64,000 nt of DNA from Panorpa germanica (lineage: Eukaryota > Arthropoda > Insecta > Mecoptera > Panorpidae), in the NCBI GenBank assembly GCA_963678705.1, contig OY783223.1:1984001-2048000 (forward strand), read 5' to 3'. Below are positions 24,025 through 35,783 of the stretch, in pieces. The translations under genes were made by a program, and so were the position numbers. The stretch's first letter is position 1. Every line of letters begins with the position of its first letter. The notes under the pieces were generated by a model. That model saw only the letters and a list, made by a program, of their open reading frames with translations. It did not search any database and was not told where the DNA came from.

Positions 24025-24716
24025 ATGGGCTTGTCTCCTCATTTTTTAGTGGTCGATTTTTCAATTATTGATTGAAATTGATGTTAATAAATGTGTATTG
24101 GCGTGTCTATTTTATTAAATATCTAAATATTTACGGAGATATAGCAATTAAAAGTTTGAATTGTAGTTTTAGCGCTAGAAATGGTCGGCGATACTTGTAT
24201 GACGTGAAATGCATTTTAACGTCAGTTATTTGTTGAGTAGGTCAGTGCTGTGGTAATGTTCTGTAGCTGTTGGTAGTCAAATAATCAAATCAAGTCAAAG
24301 AATAATAGGTTAACCCTGCTAAGGCAGACATAATGTTGGAATTTTATTGTTCCTTGAAATAGCTGTAAATAATATTTGATATTTTGATATATAAATACAT
24401 ATAGCAGAGATTTATGAGATGTAAGATTGGTATCCTGTAAATTTGTCAGAGTTCTGTCAATAATATATCTCTTTTACGCTCTGTTGTATAAAAGAGATAG
24501 TAACTAGCAGTAACTAGCGGTTGTGATGTCACAAGCATTTAGAATGTTCTACAATGTTGAATCCCTTGAATAATTAAAGAGACAAAATAACTTTTTTAAT
24601 TGTTAATATCTCTTAACATATAAGGAGTTATTAAAAAATAATTGAACATTTGAGGTTCTAGTAACCCACTTTATCAATATATAGTACACTTTTATAGAAA
24701 TTAAGACATAGGACAC
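24025..24716 (+). mobile_element. Family A MITE between the two alpha-tubulin genes
   Basis: Left end GGGCTTGTCTCCTCATTTTT. The right end stops at ATAGGACAC without the usual AAGCCC. It carries the optional hairpin (TATCTCTTTTACGCTC, then AAAAGAGATA) at about 24461-24500. It is the longest copy, about 690 bp. Confidence 0.85.
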
Positions 24717-25282
24717 TTATGGGCTTTATTTATAAGATTAGCTTCTTGGCTAAAGGAGTGTTGCTTGTTGCTAATAAATCAGGCGTAGAGTATCTTCATA
24801 AAAATATATAGCTCCACAATATATTGTATGAGTGTTTTGTTTGTTATCATTGAATCTTAATTGTGGAAGGTTTAACCTTTTCAATCTGTAGGTAACAAAA
24901 AGAACTATTGAATTTTAACCAGAATCTTTTATAGTTCCCTAGGTACTGCTAAAATAATCACTTTTTTGAAAATTTATTGATTGGTTTCTCAGCTAAATAT
25001 GGGTTTTACTTGTTGCCAATAATATCAAAGTATCAGCCAAAGTATCTTAACATATTAGCTCCCAGAATATATTGTATTAAAGCATATTGTTTAGTCTTTG
25101 AATTAAGTTTTGTCTAACAATGCTTTCAGGAAAATTACAATGCTTAAAATTTAATCTCGAGAAATTTGTATTTTATTTGCGTATTATAAAATTAAAAATA
25201 CATTTAACAATACAGGACAAAAACTTTTTATTAAAAACGGTCAATATTTAATAAAGTAATCAATCTAAAGAAAAAACGGTAT
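24717..25282. other. 3' flank of alpha-tubulin copy 2 with an internal imperfect duplication
   Basis: Segments about 24735-24860 and 24975-25105 resemble each other (TTGCTTGTTGCTAATAA against TTACTTGTTGCCAATAA, then CACAATATATTGTAT against CAGAATATATTGTAT). A candidate AATAAA for copy 2 lies at 25227-25232 on the minus strand. Confidence 0.45.
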
Positions 25283-26778
25283 TTAATATTCGCCTTCAAG
25301 CTCCACACCTACTTCTGGTGAATCATTTCCAACTTCCTCGTAATCCTTCTCCAATGATGCTAAATCCTGCCGCGCTTCCATGAATTCACCTTCCTCCATA
25401 CCTTCACTGACGTACCAATGTACAAATGCGCGTTTGGCATACATCAAATCAAATTTACGATCCAACCTAGCCCAAGCTTCTGCTATAGCCGTAGTATTTG
25501 ACAGCATACAAACTGCCCGTTGGACTTTGGCTAAATCTCCTCCTGGAACAACCGTTGGCGGTTGGTAGTTGATGCCAACTTTAAATCCCGTTGGACACCA
25601 ATCTACGAACTTGATTGTCTTCTTCGTCTTGATGACGCTGATAGCTGTGTTGACATCCTTAGGAATGACATCCCCGCGGTATAGCATGCAGCAAGCCATG
25701 TATTTCCCCCGGCGGGGATCACATTTCACCATCTGGTTGTGCGGTTCGAAGCAGGAGAACGTTATCTCAGCTACTGTCAATTGCTCGTGAAAAGACTTCT
25801 CCGTGGATATGATTGGCGCGTACGTCGTAAGCGGAAAATGGATTCTTGGGAAAGGCACGAGATTAGTTTGGAATTCCGTTAGATCTACATTCAAAGCTCC
25901 ATCAAATCGCAACGATGCCGTTATCGAGGATACAATCTGTGCTATAAGTCGATTTAAATTCGTATAAGTTGGCCGTTCTGTGCCCAAATAACGCTTGCAG
26001 ACCTCGTAGGCTGCTTCGTTATCCACCATGAAGGCCGCATCCGAATGATCCATGGTCGTATGTGTCGTAAGGATAGAATTGTACGGTTCAACAACAGCCG
26101 TCGATATTTGGGGAGCTGGATATATCGCAAATTCTAGCTTAGCTTTCTTGCCGTAATCAACCGATAATCTCTCCATCAACAAGGAAGCAAATCCTGATCC
26201 AGTTCCTCCTCCGAAAGAATGGAAGATCAGGAATCCTTGTAAACTGCAACATTGGTCCGATAACTTCCTGGTTTTGTTAATCACATGTTCTGCTAATTCT
26301 TTTCCGATTGTGTAGTGTCCACGCGCGTAATTATTGGCCGCGTCTTCCTTTCCGTTGATCAGTTGGTCTGGATGGAACAGATTGGAGTATGATCCAGTGC
26401 GGACTTCATCTGGAAATCAAATTTGTAAGGTTTAAACTTTTATATAATGTAATTACTTTATATATGAAATGTTTTTAGACCTACCAATTACAGTAGGCTC
26501 CAAATCTACCAGGATGGCCCTAGGCACGTGTTTTCCTTTAGTACTTTCACTGAAGAACGTGGAATAAGAATCATCTCCGCACGATTTGTCGGATGGAAGG
26601 TGACCATCGGGTTCGATTCCATGTTCCAAACAATACAGCTCCCAGCAAGAGTTACCAATCTGAACGCCTCCTTGTCCCACATGGATTGATAAACATTCAC
26701 GCTGTAAACAAACAATATTATTAAAATCAAATATTAAATAATCATATCGCCAACATAATAAATATTTATACGTACCAT
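25283..26778 (-). CDS. Alpha-tubulin, divergent paralogue 2
   Basis: Exons: 26776-26778 (ATG only), 26485-26701 and 25283-26409, giving 448 aa. It has [27 protein letters not shown] with Glu254, and a C-terminal GEY with the terminal Tyr needed for the tyrosination cycle. Lys40 is present (PSDK), followed by a loop two residues shorter than usual (SCGDDSYS). It is closer to canonical alpha-tubulin than copy 1 (for example [17 protein letters not shown]), and its coding DNA is more GC-rich than that of copy 1. Same strand and identical intron positions show that the pair arose by tandem duplication. The substitutions indicate the split is old. Confidence 0.96.
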
Positions 26779-27255
26779 GATTGTGCTTGAAGACTAAAAC
26801 TTACAAATTTGCTTATAAAATTTATATCTTTATAAAACCTTGGCAATTATATAAGAAGCATATATAAATATTTAATTTATCAAAATATAAATTTTAAAAT
26901 ATTAGAAGCCGGCAATGAGACTTCTTATTCTCAAAATGACCAAATTAATAATAAATGAATTACGTTATTTTACCCATAATTATACCTCGGTCAGCACCTG
27001 ATTGGCTGCAACAAGCCTATCACTTTACCTCATTTGTTTTTATTGTTGTATTGTTTTATTATGTTGTAAATCTCAGAGCATATATATATGGAGTGTGAAT
27101 AGTCTATGTTTCCTATAGACTAAAAATGTGTGCGAGAGAGAAAGGTATATGTTCCTATTTGTTCTCTATGTACATGCGTCGAAAGTGACAGCTGTCTAGA
27201 TATAATAAATAATAATATTCTATTAACATATAATAAATATTAAATATGTAAAGCA

Positions 27256-27873
27256 ATGGGCTTGTGTCCTATGTCTTAATTTCTATAAAAGTGTACTATA
27301 TATTGATAAAGTGGGTTACTAGAACCTCAAATGTTCAATTATTTTTTAATAACTCCTTATATGTTAAGAGATATTAACAATTAAAAAAGTAATTTTGTCC
27401 CTTTAATTATTAAAGGGATTCAACGTTGTACACATTCCAAGTGCATGTGACATCACAATCCTTGTGTAAGGTTACCAACCTTACAGCTCATAAATCTCTG
27501 CTATATGTATTTATATATCAAAATATCAAATATTATTTACAGCTATTTCAAGGAACAATCAAATTTCAATATTATGTCTGCCTTAGCCGGGTTAAATAAA
27601 ATAAAAACTTATTATTCTTTAATTTGACTTGATTATTTGACTACCAACAGCTACAAAACATTACCACAGCACTGACCTACTCAACAAATAACTGACGTAT
27701 ACAAATATGGTCGATTATTTCTAGCGCTAAAACTACAATTCAAACTTTTAATTGCTATATCTCCGTCAACATTTAGATATTTAATAAAATAGACACGCCA
27801 ATACACATTTATTAACATCAATTTCAATCAACAATTGAAAAATCGACAACTAAAAAATGAGGACACAAGCCCA
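27256..27873 (-). mobile_element. Family A MITE inside family C
   Basis: Ends GGGCTTGTGTCCTATGTC and GAGGACACAAGCCC. The left flank is AAT, and the right flank reads AATAT rather than the usual ATT. A small deletion near 27700 removes part of the GTTAAAATGCATTTCACG block. Confidence 0.88.
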
Positions 27874-28160
27874 ATATATTTCTTTAGTTGGTACAAAGCT
27901 CGTCTGTCGGTAAAACAGTGACTGTTCAGTGAAAATATATACTCATGAACGCCATAGATGTCGCTGTAAGGATATCTATATTATTCCAGATCAATATGTC
28001 ATATTTAACCACTCTTACTTATTATATTTAGACAGGTTTGACTTGACAACTACCACTTTCGACGCATGTGCATAGAGAACAAATAGTAACATATACCTTT
28101 CTCTCTCGCACATATTTTGGACATACTTTCAGGCATTCTTTCCAGACTTTCCAGCATTCT

Positions 28161-28163
<3 letters not shown>

Positions 28164-28203
<40 letters not shown>
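28164..28203. repeat. (TA)n microsatellite
   Basis: About 20 uninterrupted TA units at the outer end of the right family C arm, where other copies have only 4-7 units. Confidence 0.9.
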
Positions 28204-28206
<3 letters not shown>

Positions 28207-29004
28207 CTAAGATAAATACGCATATTTACTTTAAAACAAATGAAAAAGTAACTGGTGACAGTTTTCTTACTACAATTTTTCCATCTGTAACTTAATATAG
28301 AAACTTAGCATTGTTCAATATATGGTTTGATTTCAAATTTGGTTTTCAAAACTGCGTATGCACCCCAAGAGCATTTTCACGTTGTTAACCATTGTTTGTA
28401 TTGATATGAAGAATAATGCATCTATTGTGCAAGCACGGAGTACTGAATAAAATCTTTGTAGTTTACTGAAATTAATTGCAACACTGACAAATGTTAGATG
28501 TTTACTAGTTATTTGATTATATACCAAAAAAATTAAGTAGCTTGATGGATATTGAGTATGCTCATCCTTATGCGTAAATTAATTATTATGATGTAGCTCT
28601 GAAACTTTTTTAGCTCTTTTTTATACATTTATTACGCAAATAAGTTTGTTATAATGAAAAACAAAAATCTTATATTTAGGTGGCATGTACGAATCAGAAG
28701 TTGAATTCCCGCTTTTAAAAAAATCTTTACAATAGCGACAACGTAACAATACAAAATTAAAAAGTGGAAATGAATAAAAAAAGCTATTTAAATCTGACAT
28801 ATTTGTCAATTGAGATAAACGATTATTTTCATTAAAAAATAACTTATTTATACATTGAATATTTGAAAAAAATGTTAAGTACTCTGTGGAACTTATTAGT
28901 TTTGGTTACATCTAGATGAACTTGTTTAAAAAAAAAAAGAGTTTAATAAGAAAATATAATAATAAGTTTATTAGTTTTATTGGTTAAGTATAATTGCCTG
29001 CAAA
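28204..29004. other. Intergenic, 5' side of GCP3
   Basis: 800 bp of AT-rich sequence. The GCP3 promoter must lie here but no element can be named. Confidence 0.4.
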
Positions 29005-32000
29005 ATGAGTTATTCATCTGACTATTTCAAAGAGGTCGAGGTATCAGAAATATTGCATAAACTTTGTCAACAATTAGCTCCTACAAAGAAAGGTATGTTA
29101 TAGTTAACTTTAAGTGTTATAGTTAACTATAAGTCAACTGTCAAGTTGTTATTTTTGCATCCTAGACATAATTTGAATATTGTTATTTAGATGCAGCGTA
29201 CAGACTTGCAATTCAAGGTTTAAGTGATTTTGGTTCCACATTAATTCCTATAGATGAAACCTCCGTTTATGCCAAAGTAAAACAGCGTATACAGACTTTG
29301 AGATCAGATGTTGAAGCTCTATATTTTGACCGTTTATATGAAATACTAGCATCAACCGTACGTAATAGATTGAATAATGATTTCCTTGTTGCATATATAT
29401 GTTTGTAAAATATATATTAATTCCAGAAAATGATTAAAAATCGTAACAGCGTACTGACGTTTTTGACAGTTCTGAGCCAGAACTCGGAAAATAGAGGACC
29501 TACTTTTACCAGCTGTGAAACTAATGCTGTAACATTGCATCAATCTCGTCAGGATGGAAATTTAATGTCTATAGTTCCTATATCGTCCAGGAGTTCAGTT
29601 GAAGTTCAAAAACTGTATCAAGCCCGAACTGTAAGTAAGTTTAAATATCATACAATTGCGGTTTCATTTTGTATATTTCTGCAATTATTATAGACACCTT
29701 CAAGAGCAAATTCAGGAAATTCTGGTCTTAATTATGTTCGTGCTACTGCATCTAATAATTCAGGTTCATCTCGCGCAAGTGGAGTAATGGATCAAAAAGT
29801 GTTTGATATAAGTAAGCATTAGACTATAACAAATCTTAAAAATGTAACATTATGTAATTATTTTCCATAAAGTTCCAGCAGATGTCCCTGAAGATGTTCT
29901 CATCCAGGAGGTGGTGTATTGTTTCCAGGGTATTGAAGGTCAACACTTACGACGTGAAGCTGGTGGTGGCTTTTATTTGGATCCTCGTTCTCGAATTAGA
30001 AGACCACAAGCACGTTTAGTTTTGCGATTAGCAGAACTCGGATATCTGCATGATATGGTATGTTATTACCCACTACGGTTAAGGTATCAACTTTTTTATT
30101 TATTTATTTATGTTAATGTACAACATATTAAGTTTATTGTGTAAAAATTTGAAGTTGATTGGAGTAAAACTGTTGGAGATATAGAGTTTTAAGTCTACCG
30201 CTCTCTGGTCTGCTTTTGTGTTACTTTGAAACTTTTAAATGCGGTTTCTCACTCTTAGCTTTTTCAGAGTCTATATTCAAACTCTCTTCACTATACAACT
30301 ATATTCAAACTCTATATTCACACTCTATAGCTCAAAATCTACCGCAGCGATTTTTTTTATCGTTCTGACCTTAAATATATGTTCATGTTAACTTTGTTCA
30401 TTGTTTTTCTTTACAGGTTAAGCAGTATGTTGATCCTCTTTCTGGAAAAGCACCATTAGGGTTAATGGGTCAAGGTTTTGTTTCTGAAATTCGAGCTGAA
30501 TTAACAGAATACTATAGAATGGTTACTATACTACACGAGCAGGTACTTACTATTCACTAAATCTTAAGCGGCATTAAGATGTGTATCTTATTTTATAACG
30601 CTTGTGTTCGCCCTAGATTAAACGACAAGTGGACCAGAGCGAGATATCACTTTTGGGAAACAATTCCGGAGGATCTGTAACATTAATGAAGCTAGCGTGT
30701 TGGGTCGTAGATCCAATGCACCGCTTACGCTGGTTAAAAACAATAGCAGAAGCTTGCGAAGGCAAAAAAGGTATTTTTTATTAAGGTAGTTCACTGATAA
30801 CACCAGTTTTCTACAGCATTTGATAATATCATATTAATATATTTTTTTTATTTATTTACTTATTTGCCTTGACTTTCTTTCGTCATAGCCTTTCCACCAT
30901 CAAACATTTTTTATACATCTTTTATAATTTATAATTCAATTTTATAAATTTCTAAATATTTCAATAATTCACTAATTAATTTTGAATCACTTAACAAAAA
31001 TTTAGTATTAACAGGAAAAATTTTAGTCACATCTAATATATCACTATTCAATTTTGATCTTTCTAAACTATAATTTATACATTCAAATATAATATGATAC
31101 AGAGTTCCTTCTTCACCACATTGACATCTATCGTCAGATTTAATATTAATTTTGTACAGGTGCAGTTTTGCAATGATTACTTTTGATTCTGATTATAGTT
31201 GATATAATTTTGCGGGACTCATTTCTAAACCATCTCTTACTTAAATTTGGATGTAACATATAATAATCTCTTCCTTTTAACTGACTTTTGTTAATGAAAT
31301 CTGTGTTTCTCAAATTGAAGTTTAATTTTTTGATTATATTAAAAATTTCATATGAAGGTAATTTCACTTTCATCTCAATTTCTAAATTTATTGATTCCTT
31401 TGCCAATTTATCCGCAATTTCGTTTCCTCTTATTCCACAATATCCCGGTATCCACATAAATTTTTTGGTATTATTCTTATTTATTATATTGAAATACATC
31501 TCCTTAATTTTGCATGTCAAAATACCATTATTTGATTTGTTATCATTAGAATTTAAATTTTTTAAAACACTTAAAGAATCCGTTATTATTATAATTTTAT
31601 TATTGTTGATATTTTCATTAATTTCCAATGCTTTTAATATTGCTAATTTTTCACCAGTATAAGAGCAAACTTTATTATTTAATTTAAATTTATCATATCT
31701 TAAATTTATTTGTTCATATATAGCAAATCCCTTTATTTCTTTCTAAATCAATGGATGCATCTGTATATATTATTTTTGTAAAATTTGTATTAAATTGATG
31801 CATTAGATTTAAAAAAATGTCATTATTTATCGCATTATTAAATGATTTTGACAATAATTTTGTGTTAATATATACTCGTATATCCATAGGTTTAATTAAT
31901 GATTCAAAAGGAATAGAGTATATAGGAGATTCGGAATTTCTTTGTATATTTAGATCCTTTAATTTCATGTAACGATTTATTAAAATAGGTTTATTCTTTT

Positions 32001-35000
32001 TGGTCCAGTAAAAAGAGTTTTGAATATGAGTAGATAATAACTTCATTTTATCAATAATTTGGAATTACGATAATGTTTCACATTTAACATAAAATTTATC
32101 ACTAAGGAGTTGGTTTCTAAATTGTAATGGAGCTATATTAGATTCAGCTTGAAGTGTATGAGTTGTCATATAAGTTTTTCAAATTTAATTACAAAATTTT
32201 AAATGTTTTGTCAGTTGTAAAGCGAGGTGTTAATAATTAAGGTGTGCTCGTTTGTTACTAGATCAGAATATGATATATATTTTTTCCCCAGGTGGTGCTC
32301 TTGCGTCAACCATATACCATTTCTTGTGGAATGGTGATCCTAAAGTGACGGCATTAGTGGTGCAACTTCTGAGTGCCGCTTGTGGTCCTCTATACACAAT
32401 GCTTACAGGATGGCTCTTAGATGGTGAAATAAAAGATCCAAGTGGTGAATTTTTTATAGAAGCATTGTCAAATATCACGGGTGATCGATTATGGCATGAG
32501 AAATATAGAGTACGCTCAAATATGCTACCTACCTTTTTAAGTATGGAACAAGCCAATAGAATATTATCTACAGGAAAATGTATAAACTTTTTAAAAGAAG
32601 TTTGCCAAGATTCAAAACCTCTTCATGGGCGAGAAGCCTTAAAAAGAGTTTTGGAGAATTCGAATGGTACATAATATAATTGTCTTTTATTTTAATTGTT
32701 ATTTTAAATTAATCTGATGTGTATTATATTACAGTTCAGGCACTATTCGGTTCATGTAGACAGTCAAATTTGCATTCTGTGATGGACACAGCTTATCGTG
32801 ATGCATCTAAAAGAGTTTTAGATACGTTGATGGAAGACCATAAATTACTAAACCATCTTCAAGCACTGAGAAGGTATCTTCTTTTAGGACAAGGTGACTT
32901 TATCAGACATTTAATGGAATTGCTGAGGTAATTTATTTATTTTTTAAGTATTTTCTAACAGTTGAAATAAGTAAACTATGGATTTTCTTTTAAATTTTAG
33001 TCCCGAGCTGGCAAAACCTGGAGGTCAATTGTTTAAACACAATCTCTGCAGCATGCTCGAAAGTGCAATTAGAGCTACAAATGCACAATTCGATGATACC
33101 GATATTCTAAATCGCTTAGATGTGAAATTAATCGAAACATCTGACGGTAGGCTTAATTCTATTGTAGATTTAGGTGAAACGATACTTGGCCATGTTTTCT
33201 CGCGAAATATAGATGGCGATACTATACAGCAGGTTAAATATTATCAAAAGAACCATGTTTTTTATGTTTAAATCGTTTTATGTAAGTAACTATAAACGCG
33301 AATCAAAATATAAATTTGCAATGGGCTTGTGTCCTCATTTTTTAGTGGTGGATTTTTCAATTGTTGATTGAAATTGATGTTAATAAATGTGTATTGGCGT
33401 GTCTATTTTATTAAATATCAAAATATTTACGGAGATTTAGTAATTAAAAATTTGAATTGTAGTTTTAGCGCTAGAAATGGTCGGCCATATTTTTATGACG
33501 TGAAATGCATTTTAATGTCAGTTATTTGTTGAGTTGAGCTGTTGGTAGTCAAATAATCAAGTCAAGTCTAAGAATAATAGGTTTTTATTTTATTTAACCC
33601 TGCTAAAGCAGACATAATATTAAAATTTTATTGTTCCTTGAAATAGTTTTAAATAATATTTGATATTTTGATATATAAATACATATAGCAGAGATTTATG
33701 AGCTGTAAAGTTGGCAGCGATTGTGATGTCACATGCATTTGGAACGTGTACAGCGTTGAATCCTTTTAATAATTAAAGAGACAAAATGACTTTTTTAATT
33801 GTTAATATCTCTTAACATATATGGAAAATAATTGAACATTTGAGTTTCTAGTAACCCACTTTATCAATATATATTACACTTTTATAGAAATTAAGACATA
33901 GGACACAAGCCCATTAGTTAGATGAATAACGTATCTACATTTTAAGCTTTCTTCCACTGTTTTTCAATGAATCGGAACCGCAAAAATAAGTTTTGAAAAT
34001 GAATATTGCTATATTTTCTAGTTAAATTCCAATTTTTATATGACTGGTAACGTTTCTAAGGGTTTGTCATAAATTTTATAATTATGGTTCTAAAACTTAC
34101 GCTTTAAGACTTAAAAATATATAGAGTATTCGATAATGACTGGGTCATATAAGAAAGCTTAAAATGTAGATACGTTATTCATCTAACTAATTGCAGCTTT
34201 AGGTTTTGATTCGCGTTTATAGTTACTTACATAAAACGATTTAAACATAAAAAACATGTTTTTTTTTTGATAATATTTAACCTGCTGTATAGTATCACCA
34301 TCTATATTTCGCGAGAAAAAATGGCCAAGTATCGTTTCACCTTAAGTTATTTATTAATCGTAATTTTAATTATAATCATAATGTTTATAGGTGATAATGG
34401 ATGGGACATCTTTTCTCTCCTGTATCATGTAGAAGGGCCAATTGGTACGGTGTTTGAACCCTACGAACATACTTATCTTGTATTATTTAACAATTTATGG
34501 CAGGCTAAGAGAATGGAGTTCATTTTATCTCATTTGTGGAAGGATCAAATGACGAGTGCCAAAGTTATAAATACCATTAAAGGTATATATTGTGTACATG
34601 CTTTGCTGTTACAATTAGTGGAATGGAACTTTTATATTCAATAATAATTTTTAGAGCTGAAGATAGTAACACAACAGCTTCACATTCTCACAGCGGAGAT
34701 GGTACACTTTGTGCATCAAATGCAGTACTATATATTATTTGAAGTTTTGGAATGCTCTTGGGCTGATCTAATAGAAAAAGTTCATCAAGCTGAGAGTTTG
34801 GACGACATCTTAGTTGCACATACAAATTTTTTAAAAAAGGTTGAAATGGGATCTTTGTTAAAATCATCTGATGATGAGGTAATATACTTTAAAGTAATAT
34901 ATTTCTATACAATACTTTTATTTAATATTAATTTTATTTCTTAAAGGACTTGTACAAAAACTTATATAACAAATTACAAGCTGTATATAATCCAATTATT

Positions 35001-35423
35001 GAACTTCAAACAGTTCAGCAAGCTATATACTCAAAAGCACAAATCGAACAAACAGAAAGGATGCAATATAAAGCAAAAGTAAAGCAGTCTATGAAAGATG
35101 GAACTTACGGAACTAATAACGATATCCGTTTAACACGTGATCGAAACAGAAGCGATTTTATACATTTCTTGGATAATCAAAAAATAAAATTAAATGGTCT
35201 TTCAAATGGGTATCAAAAATATTGTAAAGATTTCCTTTTAATGTTGTCGTTAAGTGATAATGTTAATTTACAATTATTGAGTAATAGATTAGATTTTAAT
35301 GGCTATTATAAAAAAGCAGATTTAAGATTAAACGCTCCGCTAACTTATCAGCATCGAAGAATGAGCCAAATGCATGCTGCTAACAACATGACCAAATCGT
35401 TTATAACAACTCGAAAGAAGTGA
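29005..35423 (+). CDS. Gamma-tubulin complex component 3 (GCP3/Grip91/Spc98 family)
   Basis: Core subunit that binds gamma-tubulin and builds the microtubule-nucleating ring at centrosomes and spindle poles. Thirteen exons: 29005-29092, 29191-29357, 29427-29630, 29694-29811, 29873-30057, 30417-30542, 30617-30770, 32292-32666, 32735-32927, 33001-33146, 34391-34582, 34655-34878, 34947-35423; every junction is GT-AG and in phase. The product is 882 aa, close to vertebrate GCP3. The N-terminal grip region has [20 protein letters not shown] and [15 protein letters not shown]. The C-terminal grip region has [49 protein letters not shown] and [21 protein letters not shown]. Intron 5 holds a family B piece, intron 7 an antisense LINE, intron 10 a palindrome plus MITE. 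Reading on past 33146 adds an in-frame tail to 33271, judged intronic because exon 11 restores the conserved GDNGWD junction. Confidence 0.93.
30082..30360 (+). repeat. Family B repeat fragment, GCP3 intron 5
   Basis: Proximal half of the unit (AACATATTAAGTTTATTGTG, TTGGAGTAAAACTGTTGGAG, CTTTTAAATGCGGTTTCTCA), ending after TCAAAATCTACCG. It contains a small local duplication of the ATTCAAACTCT phrase near 30274-30330. Confidence 0.7.
30840..32240 (-). mobile_element. Non-LTR retrotransposon fragment, antisense in GCP3 intron 7
   Basis: On the minus strand, 32046-31714 and 31628-31146 encode parts of an RNase H domain ([36 protein letters not shown]), then a zinc-type C-terminus ([16 protein letters not shown]) near 31125-31080. 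One frameshift separates the YTDAS segment from the rest, so it is a pseudogene. A T-rich tract on the plus strand at 30840-30865 is probably the poly(A) end. Related to, but distinct from, the element at 10090. Confidence 0.75.
33171..34342. repeat. Large palindrome in GCP3 intron 10, with a MITE inside one arm
   Basis: The arm 34151-34342 is the reverse complement of 33171-33320 joined to 33915-33953, at about 95% identity over roughly 190 bp (shared blocks include GGTGAAACGATACTTGGCCA, CTCGCGAAATATAGATGG and TAGTTAGATGAATAACG). The loop is 33954-34150. The left arm is interrupted by a family A element absent from the right arm. Confidence 0.9.
33321..33914 (+). mobile_element. Family A MITE inside the GCP3 palindrome
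   Basis: Ends GGGCTTGTGTCCTCATTTTT and ATAGGACACAAGCCC. Left junction TTGCAAT, right junction ATTAGTTAG. The uninterrupted arm at 34186-34195 reads (reverse complement) TGCAATTAGTTAG, so the insertion accounts exactly for everything between the two AT dinucleotides. Confidence 0.92.
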
Positions 35424-35450
35424 CATATAATTTCATCGGATATTGAAATA

Positions 35451-35783
35451 ATGTCAAAAAGTTTAAATATAAATACGGTAACAGATTTAGAAAGAGATAT
35501 AAATGTTCATGACTTCACTAAATATATAAATACATGTGAAATACAAAACAAAACTTCAAACTCATCATTAAAAAAGAATAAGAATGAAACTAATACGCTA
35601 GAATCTCAAGCAAACGAAACTTCTGTTGCACAAAACTTTAATTCAGAACTCGACACTAACGCTACTAATGATTCTTCTGAAGACTTAGACTTCCAAAATT
35701 ACGGAAGCTGTTCTACGCTATCCTTATGTTCTAATGGAGAGCATAAAAAAGTTAAAAAGAAAAACAAATCTGGTTTAATATGA
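35451..35783 (+). CDS. Unrecognised 110-codon ORF directly downstream of GCP3
   Basis: Starts 27 nt after the GCP3 stop, ahead of the poly(A) signals at 35889 and 36047. The protein is rich in Asn, Ser, Thr and Lys, has an acidic Ser-rich stretch (NDSSEDLDFQNYGS) followed by a lysine-rich C-terminus (KKVKKKNKSG), and no membrane segment or known motif. It could be a second cistron on the GCP3 mRNA, a separate small gene, or chance. I do not recognise a family. Confidence 0.35.
   Translation: MSKSLNINTVTDLERDINVHDFTKYINTCEIQNKTSNSSLKKNKNETNTLESQANETSVAQNFNSELDTNATNDSSEDLDFQNYGSCSTLSLCSNGEHKKVKKKNKSGLI

Larger units (their letters stand above)
27064..28203 (-). mobile_element. Family C long-inverted-repeat element with a family A MITE in its centre
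   Basis: The left arm 27064-27255 starts GAGCATATATATATGGAGTG and contains GTGTGCGAGAGAGAAAGG and TCGAAAGTGACAGCTGTC. The right arm 27874-28203 carries the reverse complement (CACTTTCGACGCATG, CTTTCTCTCTCGCACA) and ends in an expanded TA tract. The centre is a complete family A element at 27256-27873. The order of parts matches the locus at 55341-57255 in reverse. No coding capacity is seen. Confidence 0.75.

Noticed and set aside
25380-25790. Plus-strand ORFs over the alpha-tubulin exon
   Set aside because: Antisense shadows produced by the codon composition of the tubulin gene.
33147-33271. In-frame extension of GCP3 exon 10 encoding [16 protein letters not shown] and more
   Set aside because: It lies in the palindrome arm and is missing from the GCP family. 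Splicing at 33146 to 34391 restores the conserved GDNGWD junction. It could be an alternative end but is not supported.
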